From contig NZ_MTBC01000004.1 of NCBI RefSeq assembly GCF_002072105.2, positions 1 to 64,000 of the forward strand: a stretch of DNA of 64,000 nt, given 5' to 3'. Shown piece by piece: positions 26,315-36,183 of the stretch; the stretch's first letter is position 1; each line of letters starts with the position of its first letter. The notes beneath the pieces were generated by a model. It was not told the origin of the DNA, did not search any database, and was given only the letters and a program-made list of their open reading frames with translations. Source of the stretch: Croceivirga radicis (GTDB lineage: Bacteria; Bacteroidota; Bacteroidia; Flavobacteriales; Flavobacteriaceae). Position numbers and translations under genes: made by a program.

Positions 26315-28549
26315 TTATCCTATTATTTCTTTTTCTTTTGGTTGAAACAATTCTGGAAATTTGGTGAACGGTTGTTGGTAAAATCGATTGCCCGTTGCCG
26401 CTTTTAAGGCATTTGCTATGGCACCGCCCGCTGGTGGTAAGGTTGGTTCACCTAGACCAGTAGGTGCAATCTCATTTTGAATTAAATGTGTTTCCACAAT
26501 AGGTGCTTCTTTCATTCGTATTAAACGATATGTATCGAAATTGGAAGCGCTAGGTTTGCCATCTTTAAAGCTAAAATCACCATAAAGGGCATGCCCCACC
26601 CCATCTACGATACCTCCTTCTATTTGGTTTAATGCGCCCAATGGGTTAACCACTATACCACAATCTACCACACAGGTAACTTTTTTAATTACAGGAATAC
26701 CATCTTCTATAACAACATCTGCTACTTCTGCAACATGTGTATTATGACAATAATAATTTACAAACCCTTGATAAACATTATCTTTTCTGCCCCAACCAGA
26801 TTTTTCCACGGCTGTTTCAATTACCTTAATCATTCGTTCGGGCGAATACTGGATACGTTCATCTGCTTCTGGGTTTACCTTTTTAAGTAAATCTAGGCGT
26901 AACTGTACGCGGTCTACGTTCATACTTTCCGCCAGTTCATCAAAAAAGCTTTGTTCCGCATAGGCCAAAAAATTTGTGTAGGGTGCACGCCATGCCCCAG
27001 TGGTAATATTACTTTTATGACTGGCTACATCCACTTTGTAATTTTCAATGGCTCCGGCGGGGAAAAAATTAGGTATTAATCCGTACATATTAGAATTAAT
27101 GGCCGCTTCTTTTAAATGGTAGGCGGTAATTTTACCTTCTTTAATTCCTGCCTTTATTCTATACTTAGTGGCCATCCGGTAGATACCATCGTTCATATCA
27201 TCTTCTCTAGAATAAACCACCTTTACTGGCTTTCTTACCCTATCGGCTATTTCCGCTGCTTCTAAAACAAAATCACCATACAACCTTCTACCAAATCCAC
27301 CTCCCATTCGGGTCATTTCTAAGGTAACGTCTTCTGGTTTTCGGTCTAACATTGCTGCAACAGCACCCGCTTTCCATGCAGGGGTTTGTATGGGCCCAAC
27401 TAAATGTACACGTTCATCCGTTACATGGGCATAAAAATTCATAGGTTCCATACAATTGTGCGGCAAAAAGGGCGCTTCATAGGTACGTTCTATTATTTGG
27501 TCTGCTTCTGCAAATGCTTTTTCTACGTCTCCGTCTTCGCGCATGGTCGTAAACTCCTTGCCATCTAACAGGGCCAACATGGCATCATCATGTTCTTTGG
27601 TATCTTCTAATGGGGTTACCTCTTTCCATTTGGTTTCCAATGCTTTTTTTGCCTTAAATGCCTGCCAAGTACTTTTGGCAAGAATAACCACCTTGTCTGA
27701 TGTTGAAAGTATTTCTGCTATGTTAGGTTGTGCCGCAATTAGTTTACGCGCTTTTTCACCAATGGTAAAAACATCTACCACTCCGTCCATTTTCTTTACG
27801 GATGTGGCATTATAGTCTTCCAGTGCCATACCAAAAGCAGGTGGCCTTGCCATAGCGGCAAACAAAGTGCCTTCAGGTTTATAATCCACACCAAACAAAG
27901 GCTTTCCGGTAATTATTTCATCTATATCTACATTAGGAGTATCTGTACCTATTATGGTAAAATCTTTAGGCTTTTTTAAAGTTACCTCTTCTGGTATTGG
28001 CAGTTGTGCTGCTGCATTAACCACATCTCCATAACCTAGGGTTTCCTTTGTCTTGTTATTGGTAATAACACCCTCTTTGGCCGTACAGTCGGCAGAATCT
28101 ATATTCCATTGTGCGGCGGCCGCATTTACCAACATTTGTTTAGCGGTAGCCCCTGTTCTTCTTAAAGGTTCCCAACCATGACGTAAGGATTGACTACCCC
28201 CAGCTACCTGCCGTTGGTAATTTACCGTGTCTAGTTTGGCTTGTTGTACATAAACCTTGTCCCAACTTACGTCTAGTTCTTCCGCTATGAGCATGGGCAT
28301 GGCTGTTTTAACGCCTTGGCCAATCTCTGGATTTGGTGCAAAAATAGTTACCGTACCATCTTCTGCAATCTTTATATAAGCATTAAAGTCTTGATAATCA
28401 AGTTTAGATAAGTCCGCCGGTGGTACAAAATTGGATTTTTCTTTACATGCATGGAAAAGATTGAATCCAATTAAAAGACCGCCACCGGCCAAACCAGAAG
28501 TACGCATAAAGGCTCTTCTGCTAAAATTCTGTTTTTTTGATGTTGCCAT
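26315..28549 (-). CDS. Exported molybdenum hydroxylase, Moco-binding subunit (IorB-like)
   Basis: A 744-residue xanthine dehydrogenase-family molybdopterin-binding subunit. The N-terminus is a Tat leader (SRRAFMRTSGLAGGG), like isoquinoline 1-oxidoreductase beta and membrane aldehyde dehydrogenases, so the enzyme works outside the cytoplasm. Moco contacts are visible at MGGGFGRRLYGDF near 415 and TGAWRAPYTNF near 515; the catalytic Glu is in TGLGEPTLPPAGG near 698. The electron-carrying partner is the 2Fe-2S gene 20-odd bases upstream. Substrate could be an aldehyde or N-heterocycle. A Cys at residue 35 (FHAC) might serve as a lipid anchor, but the lipobox is poor. Confidence 0.93.
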   Translation of the reverse strand: MATSKKQNFSRRAFMRTSGLAGGGLLIGFNLFHACKEKSNFVPPADLSKLDYQDFNAYIKIAEDGTVTIFAPNPEIGQGVKTAMPMLIAEELDVSWDKVYVQQAKLDTVNYQRQVAGGSQSLRHGWEPLRRTGATAKQMLVNAAAAQWNIDSADCTAKEGVITNNKTKETLGYGDVVNAAAQLPIPEEVTLKKPKDFTIIGTDTPNVDIDEIITGKPLFGVDYKPEGTLFAAMARPPAFGMALEDYNATSVKKMDGVVDVFTIGEKARKLIAAQPNIAEILSTSDKVVILAKSTWQAFKAKKALETKWKEVTPLEDTKEHDDAMLALLDGKEFTTMREDGDVEKAFAEADQIIERTYEAPFLPHNCMEPMNFYAHVTDERVHLVGPIQTPAWKAGAVAAMLDRKPEDVTLEMTRMGGGFGRRLYGDFVLEAAEIADRVRKPVKVVYSREDDMNDGIYRMATKYRIKAGIKEGKITAYHLKEAAINSNMYGLIPNFFPAGAIENYKVDVASHKSNITTGAWRAPYTNFLAYAEQSFFDELAESMNVDRVQLRLDLLKKVNPEADERIQYSPERMIKVIETAVEKSGWGRKDNVYQGFVNYYCHNTHVAEVADVVIEDGIPVIKKVTCVVDCGIVVNPLGALNQIEGGIVDGVGHALYGDFSFKDGKPSASNFDTYRLIRMKEAPIVETHLIQNEIAPTGLGEPTLPPAGGAIANALKAATGNRFYQQPFTKFPELFQPKEKEIIG

Positions 28550-28567
28550 TTTATGGGTTATTTCTGA

Positions 28568-29029
28568 TTAATTCATGTCTTTAGCGGCTTTTTCTACCGC
28601 TTTGTAAATTCTATTGTAAGTACCGCAACGGCAAATATTACCATGCATGGCATTTTTAATCTCTTCCGTTGAAGGTGTAGGATTTTGTTCTAAAAACGCG
28701 GATGCCGTCATTATTTGTCCAGCTTGGCAATAACCGCATTGCGGCACATCAATTTCTTTCCATGCCTGTTGTACCGGGTGCTCCCCATATTCAGACAAAC
28801 CCTCTATGGTGCGTATTGCTTTTCCTGATATCATTTCTAAGGTTAACCCACAACTACGCATGGCAATACCGTCTACATGAATGGTGCAGGCCCCACATTG
28901 ACCAATTCCACAACCAAATTTAGTACCTACCAAATTTAAATGGTCTCTTAAAACCCATAATACCGGTGTGTCTGATGCTACTTCCACGGATTCTTGTTTT
29001 CCGTTTACGTTGATTTGATACGTTGGCAT
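28568..29029 (-). CDS. 2Fe-2S subunit of molybdenum hydroxylase (IorA-like)
   Basis: A small subunit of about 153 residues with two 2Fe-2S clusters: the plant-ferredoxin type site [15 protein letters not shown] and the helical site [11 protein letters not shown] plus [11 protein letters not shown]. It passes electrons from the molybdenum subunit to an acceptor such as a cytochrome. It has no leader and probably travels with the Tat-signalled large subunit. Start at 29029 ([10 protein letters not shown]) is preferred to 29047, since subunits of this family begin with the beta strand. First gene of the operon. Confidence 0.92.
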   Translation of the reverse strand: MPTYQINVNGKQESVEVASDTPVLWVLRDHLNLVGTKFGCGIGQCGACTIHVDGIAMRSCGLTLEMISGKAIRTIEGLSEYGEHPVQQAWKEIDVPQCGYCQAGQIMTASAFLEQNPTPSTEEIKNAMHGNICRCGTYNRIYKAVEKAAKDMN

Positions 29030-29186
29030 AACCTTATTTTTTTTCAAAAGTAAGTTATCAATTTCTAATGAGCTTGGTGCATTTTTAACCCGCTACATAT
29101 TTAATTTAACTTTTATTTAGCGGTGTAAAATGATAGGGCAGAAAAATTTCTGCACGATTATTGCGTTGTAGTACCTGAACCGAAAT

Positions 29187-30284
29187 ATGAAAAAAATGAA
29201 AAACTTCTTTAGGCAAATTTCCTGCCTATTTATGCTAGCACTAGCTGTAGCTTGTGGCAATGCAGATGACGATGTCAATTTTAACCTAAACCAGAACGAA
29301 TTAGGAAAAGGAGAAGAAGTTGACGATTGCTTGAACTTTGGCGAGAACGATTTAATATTGAATATACAGGAAAAATACACCACCCTACCAGGTAAAGTTT
29401 CCATTCTATTTAAAGTTAGTGATACAGATGGCAACCCCGTTCCTGGTTTAACTGCCAATAAGTTTACCATTTACGAACAAGGTAGAAACGATGATTGCTT
29501 TAATACTATTTCTTCTAGTGAATCTTTTGCTCGTATTTCTCCAAACACCCAGATATTTAGCAATAACACCATATTGGTTTTAGATTTAAGTAATTCCGTG
29601 TTACAAGGTAGTTTAGAAGAACTAAAATCCGCATCTACTTCATTTGTGAATAATGTAATGCCGGCTACTCCAACAGATTCTTTTAAAATGGCTATTTATT
29701 GGTTTGATGGTGAAGATGAATTACATCTTTTGAATGAACTTACATCATCTGCAACGGAATTAACCACTGCCATTGAAGGTATAACGGCAGATATTAGTAA
29801 CGACCCTTCAACCGATTTGTATGGGGCCGTATTAAAATCTACCAACATTGCGGAAAACGTTTTAAAGCAAAATACCAGTAGTAGTGTAATTGGAGCAGCC
29901 TCTGTGGTATTGTTCACAGATGGTACCGACCAAGCTTCTAGGTATAAAGAGGCAGATGCCATTAAGAAAGTTGAAGATGCCAACCCCAATATTTCCTTTT
30001 TTAGTATTGGTCTAGGTGCAGAAATAGACACACAAGTGCTGCAAAGTATAGGTAAAACAGCAAGTGTTGTCGCCGCTAACGCATCTGAACTTGAAGCCAC
30101 TTTTAATCAAATTTCTGCTAGAGTCTCAGAACAGGCCAATAGTTTCTATTTGTTTGAATATTGTACGCCAAAAAGAGATGGTAGTGGCACTAGTAATTTA
30201 GTAATTCGGGTAATTGATGGTTCATTGCAAGGAGCCGTACAAACAGAATTTAGCGCCAATGGATTTACCGGTGGATGCGAATAA
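29187..30284 (+). CDS. VWA-domain lipoprotein
   Basis: A 365-residue surface or periplasmic protein. The leader ends with the lipobox AVAC near residue 22, followed by an acidic GNADDD stretch that in Bacteroidota can act as a surface-export signal. A cadherin-like segment (about 60-100) precedes the von Willebrand A domain, whose MIDAS is seen as DLSNS near 133-137 and DGTDQ near 250. Likely binds a protein or matrix ligand through a divalent cation. Monocistronic, ended by the terminator at 30321-30352. Confidence 0.85.
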   Translation: MKKMKNFFRQISCLFMLALAVACGNADDDVNFNLNQNELGKGEEVDDCLNFGENDLILNIQEKYTTLPGKVSILFKVSDTDGNPVPGLTANKFTIYEQGRNDDCFNTISSSESFARISPNTQIFSNNTILVLDLSNSVLQGSLEELKSASTSFVNNVMPATPTDSFKMAIYWFDGEDELHLLNELTSSATELTTAIEGITADISNDPSTDLYGAVLKSTNIAENVLKQNTSSSVIGAASVVLFTDGTDQASRYKEADAIKKVEDANPNISFFSIGLGAEIDTQVLQSIGKTASVVAANASELEATFNQISARVSEQANSFYLFEYCTPKRDGSGTSNLVIRVIDGSLQGAVQTEFSANGFTGGCE

Positions 30285-30320
30285 ATTTTTAAATGATAAT
30301 CCGCTCTAATAGAGCATTAA

Positions 30321-30352
30321 AAGCCCGTCTAATTACAGACGGGCTTTTTTTT
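30321..30352 (+). terminator. Intrinsic terminator after the VWA gene
   Basis: A perfect 10-bp stem, AAGCCCGTCT (30321-30330) with AGACGGGCTT (30337-30346), followed by a run of eight T. It is 37 bases after the stop codon. Confidence 0.9.
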
Positions 30353-30423
30353 ATATAATCCAAAACGGTATTAAATCCGTACATACCATTGAAAACGATT
30401 AATGAACACTTAAAATTTTCAAA

Positions 30424-31245
30424 ATGAAAAAAGTATTGTTTACCGGTCTTGTGGCTTCTGTAGTGCTTACGGGCTGTGTATCTAAAAAGAAGTATGTAGC
30501 CTTAGAAGAAAATTTAGCACAGACTCAAAGTCAACTAACCAAGACACAGGTAGAGAAAGAGGAATTAGCCTCTAAACTTTCCAAAATAGAAGCTCGTGTA
30601 GCAGAATATAATGCCAAAATCAACTCTTTAAAAGAGGTAAACGATAGCCAGTTCCAAATTAAAGGGAACACGGTAATGAGCAATAGTAATAAAGCTAAGA
30701 TGGAAGCTACTTTAGCTAAGGTTGATCCTGCTAAACTAGCACAAGCCAAAACTATGGAAGATTCTGTAAACTTAGCTATATCCTATAATCTTAAGAATTC
30801 AATTTCTGATGAAAATGATGATATAGACGTTTTTGTAGATAAAACTGTTGTTATGATCAATATTTCTGATAATCTACTTTTTAGAACAGGTAGTTATCGT
30901 ATAAATGATAAGGCTAACGCCGTTTTAGGTAAACTTGCAGAAGTAATAAATTCTGAACCAAGCATGGAAGTAATGGTAGAAGGCCATACAGATTCTAGAT
31001 CTATTAACACGGCTGTGGTAGAAGACAACTGGGATTTAAGTGTAAAACGTGCTACTTCTGTTGTACGTACGTTACAAGAAAAATATAACGTAGACCCAAC
31101 CCAGTTAATAGCTGCCGGTAGAAGTGAGTACCAACCATTGGTAGAAAACACGGATAAGGACAGCATGGCAAAAAATAGAAGAACACGTATTGTAATTATT
31201 CCAGATTTGGATAAATTCTTCGCGCTGTTAGATTCTGAGAGCTAG
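30424..31245 (+). CDS. OmpA-family lipoprotein
   Basis: A 273-residue outer-membrane-anchored protein. The lipobox LTGC lies at residues 15-18; residues 25-80 form a coiled coil (LEENLAQTQSQLTKTQVEKE, split by position 27-46). The C-terminal OmpA domain has the peptidoglycan-binding residues in VEGHTDSRSI and KNRRTRIVI. Expected to tie the outer membrane to peptidoglycan. Monocistronic with a terminator 30 bases downstream. Confidence 0.92.
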   Translation: MKKVLFTGLVASVVLTGCVSKKKYVALEENLAQTQSQLTKTQVEKEELASKLSKIEARVAEYNAKINSLKEVNDSQFQIKGNTVMSNSNKAKMEATLAKVDPAKLAQAKTMEDSVNLAISYNLKNSISDENDDIDVFVDKTVVMINISDNLLFRTGSYRINDKANAVLGKLAEVINSEPSMEVMVEGHTDSRSINTAVVEDNWDLSVKRATSVVRTLQEKYNVDPTQLIAAGRSEYQPLVENTDKDSMAKNRRTRIVIIPDLDKFFALLDSES

Positions 31246-31274
31246 AATAGGAAAACATCACATAAATATTTTCG

Positions 31275-31304
31275 AAAAAGGAAGGGTAATACCTTCCTTT
31301 TTTA
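31275..31304 (+). terminator. Intrinsic terminator after the OmpA-family gene
   Basis: AAAAAGGAAGG (31275-31285) pairs with CCTTCCTTTTT (31292-31302) across a six-base loop, and continues into T residues. The next gene starts 35 bases later, so that gene's promoter overlaps or follows the hairpin; TATCTTTC at 31312-31319 resembles a -7 element. Confidence 0.8.
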
Positions 31305-31338
31305 TTTTGGTTATCTTTCGGGTTAAAAGATATAGACC

Positions 31339-32262
31339 ATGACCAACAAAATTTTGACCTTACTTCTGGTAATACTATCAACCCAAATTGCATCTGCGCA
31401 AGAAAACCCACTAGAGGGTAGATGGGATTTAGAAATGGATTTTGAAGGAAAAACACAACCTTCCTGGCTAGAGATAAGACATTCTGGACACGAAACATTT
31501 GTTGGACGGTTCGTTTTTGCTTTTGGCAGCGCAAGGCCTATTTCTGAAGTTAAACTAGATGGTACCAGTTTTGAATTTAGTATTCCTAGGCAGTGGGAAC
31601 CCAAAGGACAAGACATGCATTTTAAGGGTAATTTAAAAAATGGTGCATTAGTTGGTGTTATGACTTATACCAATGGCGACAAAGTAAACTTTACTGGTGT
31701 ACCGGCACCTACTTTACCGTATAATACTACACCTAGAATAGGAAAAACCATAAAACTATTCAATGGTAAAAATTTAGACGGCTGGCATGCAGACCGAGAC
31801 CAAAACCAATGGATTGTTGAAAATGGAATTCTAAAAAGCCCTAAAAGTGGTGCTAACTTAATAAGTGACCAAAAGTTTGATGATTTTAAGGCCGTAATTG
31901 AGTTTAAATATCCAGCAGAAAGCAATAGCGGTATTTATTTACGTGGCCGATATGAGGTACAAATTGCGGATAACTTTGGTCTTAAACCTAGTGATATTTA
32001 TTTTGGCGGTATTTATGGGTTTTTAGAACCCAATGAGAATGCGGCCAAAAAAGCAAATGAATGGCAACGATATGAAATTACGTTAATAGGAAACCGTATT
32101 ACTATCATAGCAAACGGTAAACAAATTATAACAGACCAAACTATTCCTGGTATTACTGGTGGCGCCTTAGATAGTAAAGAGGGTGAGCCCGGAGCTTTTA
32201 TGATTCAGGGCGACCATGGTCCAGTAGAATTTAGAAAATTTGAAGTAACACCAATTCAATAA
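31339..32262 (+). CDS. Secreted DUF1080 (3-keto-disaccharide hydrolase-like) protein
   Basis: A 307-residue exported protein. A Sec signal (ILTLLLVILSTQIASAQ, cleavage near residue 20) precedes a small N-terminal beta domain, then DUF1080 from about residue 135: KLFNGKNLDGWHADRD, IVENGILKSPKSG and SNSGIYLRGRYEVQI are hallmark segments of this concanavalin-like fold. The family includes 3-keto-glucoside hydrolases and putative glycosidases; exact substrate unknown. Its stop codon lies in the left arm of a bidirectional terminator. Confidence 0.88.
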   Translation: MTNKILTLLLVILSTQIASAQENPLEGRWDLEMDFEGKTQPSWLEIRHSGHETFVGRFVFAFGSARPISEVKLDGTSFEFSIPRQWEPKGQDMHFKGNLKNGALVGVMTYTNGDKVNFTGVPAPTLPYNTTPRIGKTIKLFNGKNLDGWHADRDQNQWIVENGILKSPKSGANLISDQKFDDFKAVIEFKYPAESNSGIYLRGRYEVQIADNFGLKPSDIYFGGIYGFLEPNENAAKKANEWQRYEITLIGNRITIIANGKQIITDQTIPGITGGALDSKEGEPGAFMIQGDHGPVEFRKFEVTPIQ

Positions 32263-32290
32263 AAAAGAGGGCTAAATAGCCCTCTTTTTT
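32261..32290. terminator. Bidirectional intrinsic terminator
   Basis: A perfect 13-bp stem, AAAAAAGAGGGCT (32261-32273) with AGCCCTCTTTTTT (32278-32290), sits between the convergent DUF1080 and M14 peptidase genes and has A and T tracts suited to both directions. Confidence 0.9.
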
Positions 32291-32308
32291 GTATTAGATT
32301 TTTCAATT

Positions 32309-33793
32309 CTATTTTATAAGGATACCGTTTCCAGTATTTTGTGATTCCATAGATTTACTTAAATCAATAAGAAATCCGTTAATAACTGCGTGGGTAATTT
32401 TGTCATTTTTTGCCAAAAAGAAAGTAGGATTAACCCCAGGTTGCAACCTAAAATCCGATAACCTATAATTTTTAGAAACCAAGTTAATTGGAGACTTAGA
32501 AAAGGTTAATTCTTTTGGAATGCTAGTTGCCCTAACATAAGCATTACCTGTTTTCAACAAATCTTTCGCGTTTAGCACAAAGAATTCTTTACCACTAGGC
32601 TGTACCTCGGCGGATGCTATTTTTGGAGGTACAATGGTATATCCGGTAGCGTCAAAAGTTTCATAACCGTAAAAAGTAGATAAATCGCCTTGATCTATGA
32701 TACTACTCTTGTAATAAAAATTATTGTGGTAAACATCGTCTATTTCATTTCTGTAAATACCTAAATCTATAGTATACTCTTTCTCATTTAAAATATAGGT
32801 GGCATTTTCTATTTTTAAATCGAACATCTTACGATCATTTCTGGGTATTTCTTCATAAGCTTCTACGGATATATCCTTATAACTTTCATTGGCAATGGTA
32901 TATAAAGCAGATAAAATGGAAACATAATTGAGCTTACGTATTTCTTGCTTTTCCCGGTCCCCACCATAACCACCAGATTCAATCAGAATTAAACTTGTTC
33001 CCCATTTGGCTATGTTGTCTCCAAACGCACGGGGTTCAAAATCATCTCCATATCTACCTACTTGACCGGGTGCATATTTTTGAATTATATTGTTCATATA
33101 TACAATAACTTTCATGGCATTTGCCCGTACATCATTGATATCTTTTTCATAATTGTATGCGGTTGCCAAATAAGAGATGGTAGCTGGTTTATTGGTGCGT
33201 TCTGCGTTATAATACCGGCTCTGGTCATGTAAATTAAATCCAAAATCTGCATTTACGCTATCTCGAATTCGCTTTAAAACTTGACCTTCTGGAGACTGTA
33301 GCCTCAAGGCATCCCTGTTTATATCAATACCTAGCGCATTCCTTCGTGTAAATACCTCTGCCCCGTCTGGGTTGAGCATAGGTAAAAAATGCAAGGTTAG
33401 TTTACTAAGAATGGCTTTCTTTTCTGCCTTAAAGGCATCTCCATTCAAGAAATTAAAAATATCAAAAATGGCTTGGGTAGCCGTTGGCTCATCTCCATGC
33501 ATTTGACTCCAAAGAAAAACATTAACCGGACCTTCTCCAATACTTATTAAACGTAAATCTCTCCCCTCTATGGATTCTCCAACCTTTTTAACTGTGTACC
33601 TAGAATTCGTTTTTAAGTTGTTGATCAACGGTTGTAATTGATGGTGCTTTATTCTTCTTTTATCTAGTGACTTTTCCTTGTAATCATTATAAGTACCGTA
33701 TAAACTTTCAGTTAAATCTTGAGCATAAAAATTAGACTGCCACAGCAAACAAATTAAGAAAGCATAAAAGATATTACTCTTTGGTTTAATCAT
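32309..33793 (-). CDS. Secreted M14-family zinc carboxypeptidase
   Basis: A 494-residue exported metallopeptidase. Signal peptide at the N-terminus (FYAFLICLLWQSNFYAQ). Zinc ligands: HGDE in SQMHGDEPTA near residue 94 and His in FGFNLHDQSR near 196; substrate-binding NPDGAEVFTRRN and NRDA follow the family pattern; the catalytic Glu is in LILIESGGYGG. The C-terminal 150 residues form a beta-rich extension of unknown role. Its ATG overlaps the stop of the amidase gene in an ATGA, so the two are coupled and may both act on cell-wall peptides. Confidence 0.92.
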   Translation of the reverse strand: MIKPKSNIFYAFLICLLWQSNFYAQDLTESLYGTYNDYKEKSLDKRRIKHHQLQPLINNLKTNSRYTVKKVGESIEGRDLRLISIGEGPVNVFLWSQMHGDEPTATQAIFDIFNFLNGDAFKAEKKAILSKLTLHFLPMLNPDGAEVFTRRNALGIDINRDALRLQSPEGQVLKRIRDSVNADFGFNLHDQSRYYNAERTNKPATISYLATAYNYEKDINDVRANAMKVIVYMNNIIQKYAPGQVGRYGDDFEPRAFGDNIAKWGTSLILIESGGYGGDREKQEIRKLNYVSILSALYTIANESYKDISVEAYEEIPRNDRKMFDLKIENATYILNEKEYTIDLGIYRNEIDDVYHNNFYYKSSIIDQGDLSTFYGYETFDATGYTIVPPKIASAEVQPSGKEFFVLNAKDLLKTGNAYVRATSIPKELTFSKSPINLVSKNYRLSDFRLQPGVNPTFFLAKNDKITHAVINGFLIDLSKSMESQNTGNGILIK

Positions 33794-34443
33794 TTAGGTA
33801 ATGGTTTAAAATTTAAGGCCTTTGTAGCCCTGCGTAAATTAGTCATAAAATCTTTTCCTGGGTCTGTTTTAATGGTACGGTAATCCTGGTCTACCTCTAA
33901 CCAAAGTGGATGACCTTCAAAAAAAGTATATTCATAATGTCCAATAAGATAATCTAATGGATATTTATTTTTTAAATAGGTAATTAAATCAATATTCGCT
34001 TTTAATTGTTTCTTGGTCAAGGGTTTGTTTTTGGTACCTCCTACATTTTCAATACCAATGGCACAATGGTTTAAACCAATTACATGCCTTGCCATATATG
34101 TTTCTGGCATTAAACGATAGATTGTACCATCTTGGTCTATTAAAAACTGACTAGACACATTTAAATTTCCTGCACTGGTAATATCATCTCTAGAGCTAGG
34201 TAGTGTGTTGGTTTTAAAAGCGTTAAAAGAACCTTCTAAAGTAGGTATGGCCGTCCAATGTACTACAATCATTTTTGGTATTATGGTAATATGCTCTTGT
34301 TCTAACCCATAATGCTGTTTTAAATAAGACTGTGTCAAAGCTATACGGCTTTTATCAAAATCTATTGGCTTATCAATAATCTTGGCGCCCGTTGCACAAC
34401 CCATTAGTAAAAAACCAAACAATATTACCCAAACTCTATGCAT
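33790..34443 (-). CDS. N-acetylmuramoyl-L-alanine amidase lipoprotein
   Basis: A zinc amidase of the Amidase_2 type, about 217 residues. Zinc ligands: His in MIVVHWTAI, His in MARHVIGLNH region and the late DPGKDF motif with the preceding GHYEY. I take the ATG at 34443 because it yields a proper lipoprotein leader, with LMGC as lipobox; the upstream ATG at 34548 would add 35 residues of unlikely sequence. Cleaves the amide between MurNAc and L-Ala. Coupled by ATGA to the M14 peptidase gene. Confidence 0.9.
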   Translation of the reverse strand: MHRVWVILFGFLLMGCATGAKIIDKPIDFDKSRIALTQSYLKQHYGLEQEHITIIPKMIVVHWTAIPTLEGSFNAFKTNTLPSSRDDITSAGNLNVSSQFLIDQDGTIYRLMPETYMARHVIGLNHCAIGIENVGGTKNKPLTKKQLKANIDLITYLKNKYPLDYLIGHYEYTFFEGHPLWLEVDQDYRTIKTDPGKDFMTNLRRATKALNFKPLPK

Positions 34444-34562
34444 AATTCTAAAGTAAACTATTCTTGAACCAGAACCAAAAAACAATGCACAACCCTTTTG
34501 TAATTGCATTCTTCTACCTTGCTTATAAATGGTATATTTAGTGTACATTAAAAATCAAGTTT

Positions 34563-35900
34563 ATGAAATGGTTTAAAAGAATTGCCCTTTTACTACTGGT
34601 ATTTATAGGTATAGTCTTCTATGTAAACCATAAAAAACTAACTATGATTTCTGGCTATGCTGCTAAGTATATGGTATCTAGTGTATTGATTGCCAACCAT
34701 GTGCCAGATAGTGTAAAAGCTATTGATCTAGACGCACCTTTAATAAAATTAGCAGATGTCAACTACAATCATTCTAAAAAAGAAGCGACGGCAAATGTAT
34801 ATGGCTTACAGAACCGGAAGGCCATATTTAGAACTGGTTTAGGCGGAGCACTAGTACCTGATGATTTTAAATCTTCCAAAACATATATAAGACCAAACAG
34901 AAACCAGCATTTTGATTCTATTGCTTATCCATATGGTCATTTACCACCCAAGGATAGCACATTTAAGGAAATAGATTACGACCAACTGAGTATGGCCATG
35001 GCACAGGTCTTTTCAGACCCGGAAATTCAAAAAACAAGAACGGCATTAGTATTGTACAAAGGACATTTGATCGCAGAACGTTATGCAGATGGTTTTAATG
35101 CGAACACCCCTATTTTAGGTTGGTCTATGACCAAAAGTTTGCTTGCCACCTGTTTTGGTATTCTAGAGCACCAAGGTAAGATTGAAGTGAATTGGCCAGC
35201 ACCAATTACGGAATGGAAAGATGACACCCGAAAAAACATAACCTTAAACCACTTATTACGAATGCAAAGCGGTTTGGCCTGGGAGGAAGATTACACCAAA
35301 ATATCTGATGTTACCCAAATGTTGTTTCTAGATAATGATATGACAATTGCACAAAAAAATAAAGAAGCTATTGCAAAGCCAGGCGAAATTTGGAACTATT
35401 CTTCTGGGACTACCAATTTATTATCTGGTATTTTACGGCAACAGTTTAGAAATTACCAAGATTATTTGGATTTTCCTTACGCGGAATTTTTAGATAAAAT
35501 TGGTGCACATAGTTTTTTAATTGAAACCGATTTGGCTGGTAATTTTGTAGGTTCCTCTTATGGCTGGGCCAGTACAAGAGATTGGGCACGTGTTGGGCAA
35601 TTGTATTTAGATAACGGAGTTTGGAATGGAGAAGAACTCTTTGATAAAAATTGGATAACGTACATAACCAGACCAACGGCAAATTCCAATGGTACTTATG
35701 GTGGTCAATTTTGGCTAAATAGCAAAGGAGATTACCCAGATGTTCCAAAAGATTTATATTCGATGAATGGTTACCAAGGGCAACATGTATACATTATTCC
35801 ATCTAAAAATTTGGTAATCGTTAGAACCGGTTTGGCCGAAAGGCCAGATTATGATGCCAATGCTTTTCTAAGTATGGTGGCTGCCGCAGTGGTAGAATAA
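34563..35900 (+). CDS. Membrane-anchored serine hydrolase (class C beta-lactamase fold)
   Basis: A 445-residue serine hydrolase of the beta-lactamase/6-aminohexanoate-dimer hydrolase type. An N-terminal hydrophobic helix (ALLLLVFIGIVFYV) anchors or exports it. The S-x-x-K nucleophile is in GWSMTKSLL near residue 190, the second motif is WNYSSGT near 277 (Y-S-S instead of Y-x-N), and the third is GQHVYI near 402. Substrate unknown; esterase or amidase is as likely as a beta-lactamase. Divergent from the amidase gene. Confidence 0.88.
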   Translation: MKWFKRIALLLLVFIGIVFYVNHKKLTMISGYAAKYMVSSVLIANHVPDSVKAIDLDAPLIKLADVNYNHSKKEATANVYGLQNRKAIFRTGLGGALVPDDFKSSKTYIRPNRNQHFDSIAYPYGHLPPKDSTFKEIDYDQLSMAMAQVFSDPEIQKTRTALVLYKGHLIAERYADGFNANTPILGWSMTKSLLATCFGILEHQGKIEVNWPAPITEWKDDTRKNITLNHLLRMQSGLAWEEDYTKISDVTQMLFLDNDMTIAQKNKEAIAKPGEIWNYSSGTTNLLSGILRQQFRNYQDYLDFPYAEFLDKIGAHSFLIETDLAGNFVGSSYGWASTRDWARVGQLYLDNGVWNGEELFDKNWITYITRPTANSNGTYGGQFWLNSKGDYPDVPKDLYSMNGYQGQHVYIIPSKNLVIVRTGLAERPDYDANAFLSMVAAAVVE

Positions 35901-35987
35901 GCATATAACAGTATTTCATAAACATACCACAGTTTACAGGGCTTACACAACAATATTTTCTTTTATGAGAACAAGCAATATACATTT

Positions 35988-36079
35988 ACAACGTAATAAA
36001 CAAAGAAGTAAATTTTTTCATTTTCATATAGTGTTCTCGTAAAAGGGCCTTCGTCATCTGACAAGGCTCTTTTCAATTT
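35988..36079 (+). ncRNA. Candidate small RNA, copy 1
   Basis: The conserved TACATTTA (35981-35988) resembles the Bacteroidota -7 element TAnnTTTG, and about 55 bases later the identical block forms a terminator-like hairpin: AAAAGGGCCTT (36041-36051) pairs with AAGGCTCTTTT (36063-36073) with one G-U pair, then TTTCAATTT-type sequence. The expected RNA is about 85-90 nt. No reading frame is conserved between the copies. Exact ends are guesses. Confidence 0.4.
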
Positions 36080-36183
36080 AAATGGGTTCTTAAGAGGCTA
36101 CAAACAGAATTTTTGAACTTCACCACAATTTAAAGGCACTTTACAACAATAATTTCAGATTAGCTTCCTTGCCTACTACATTT

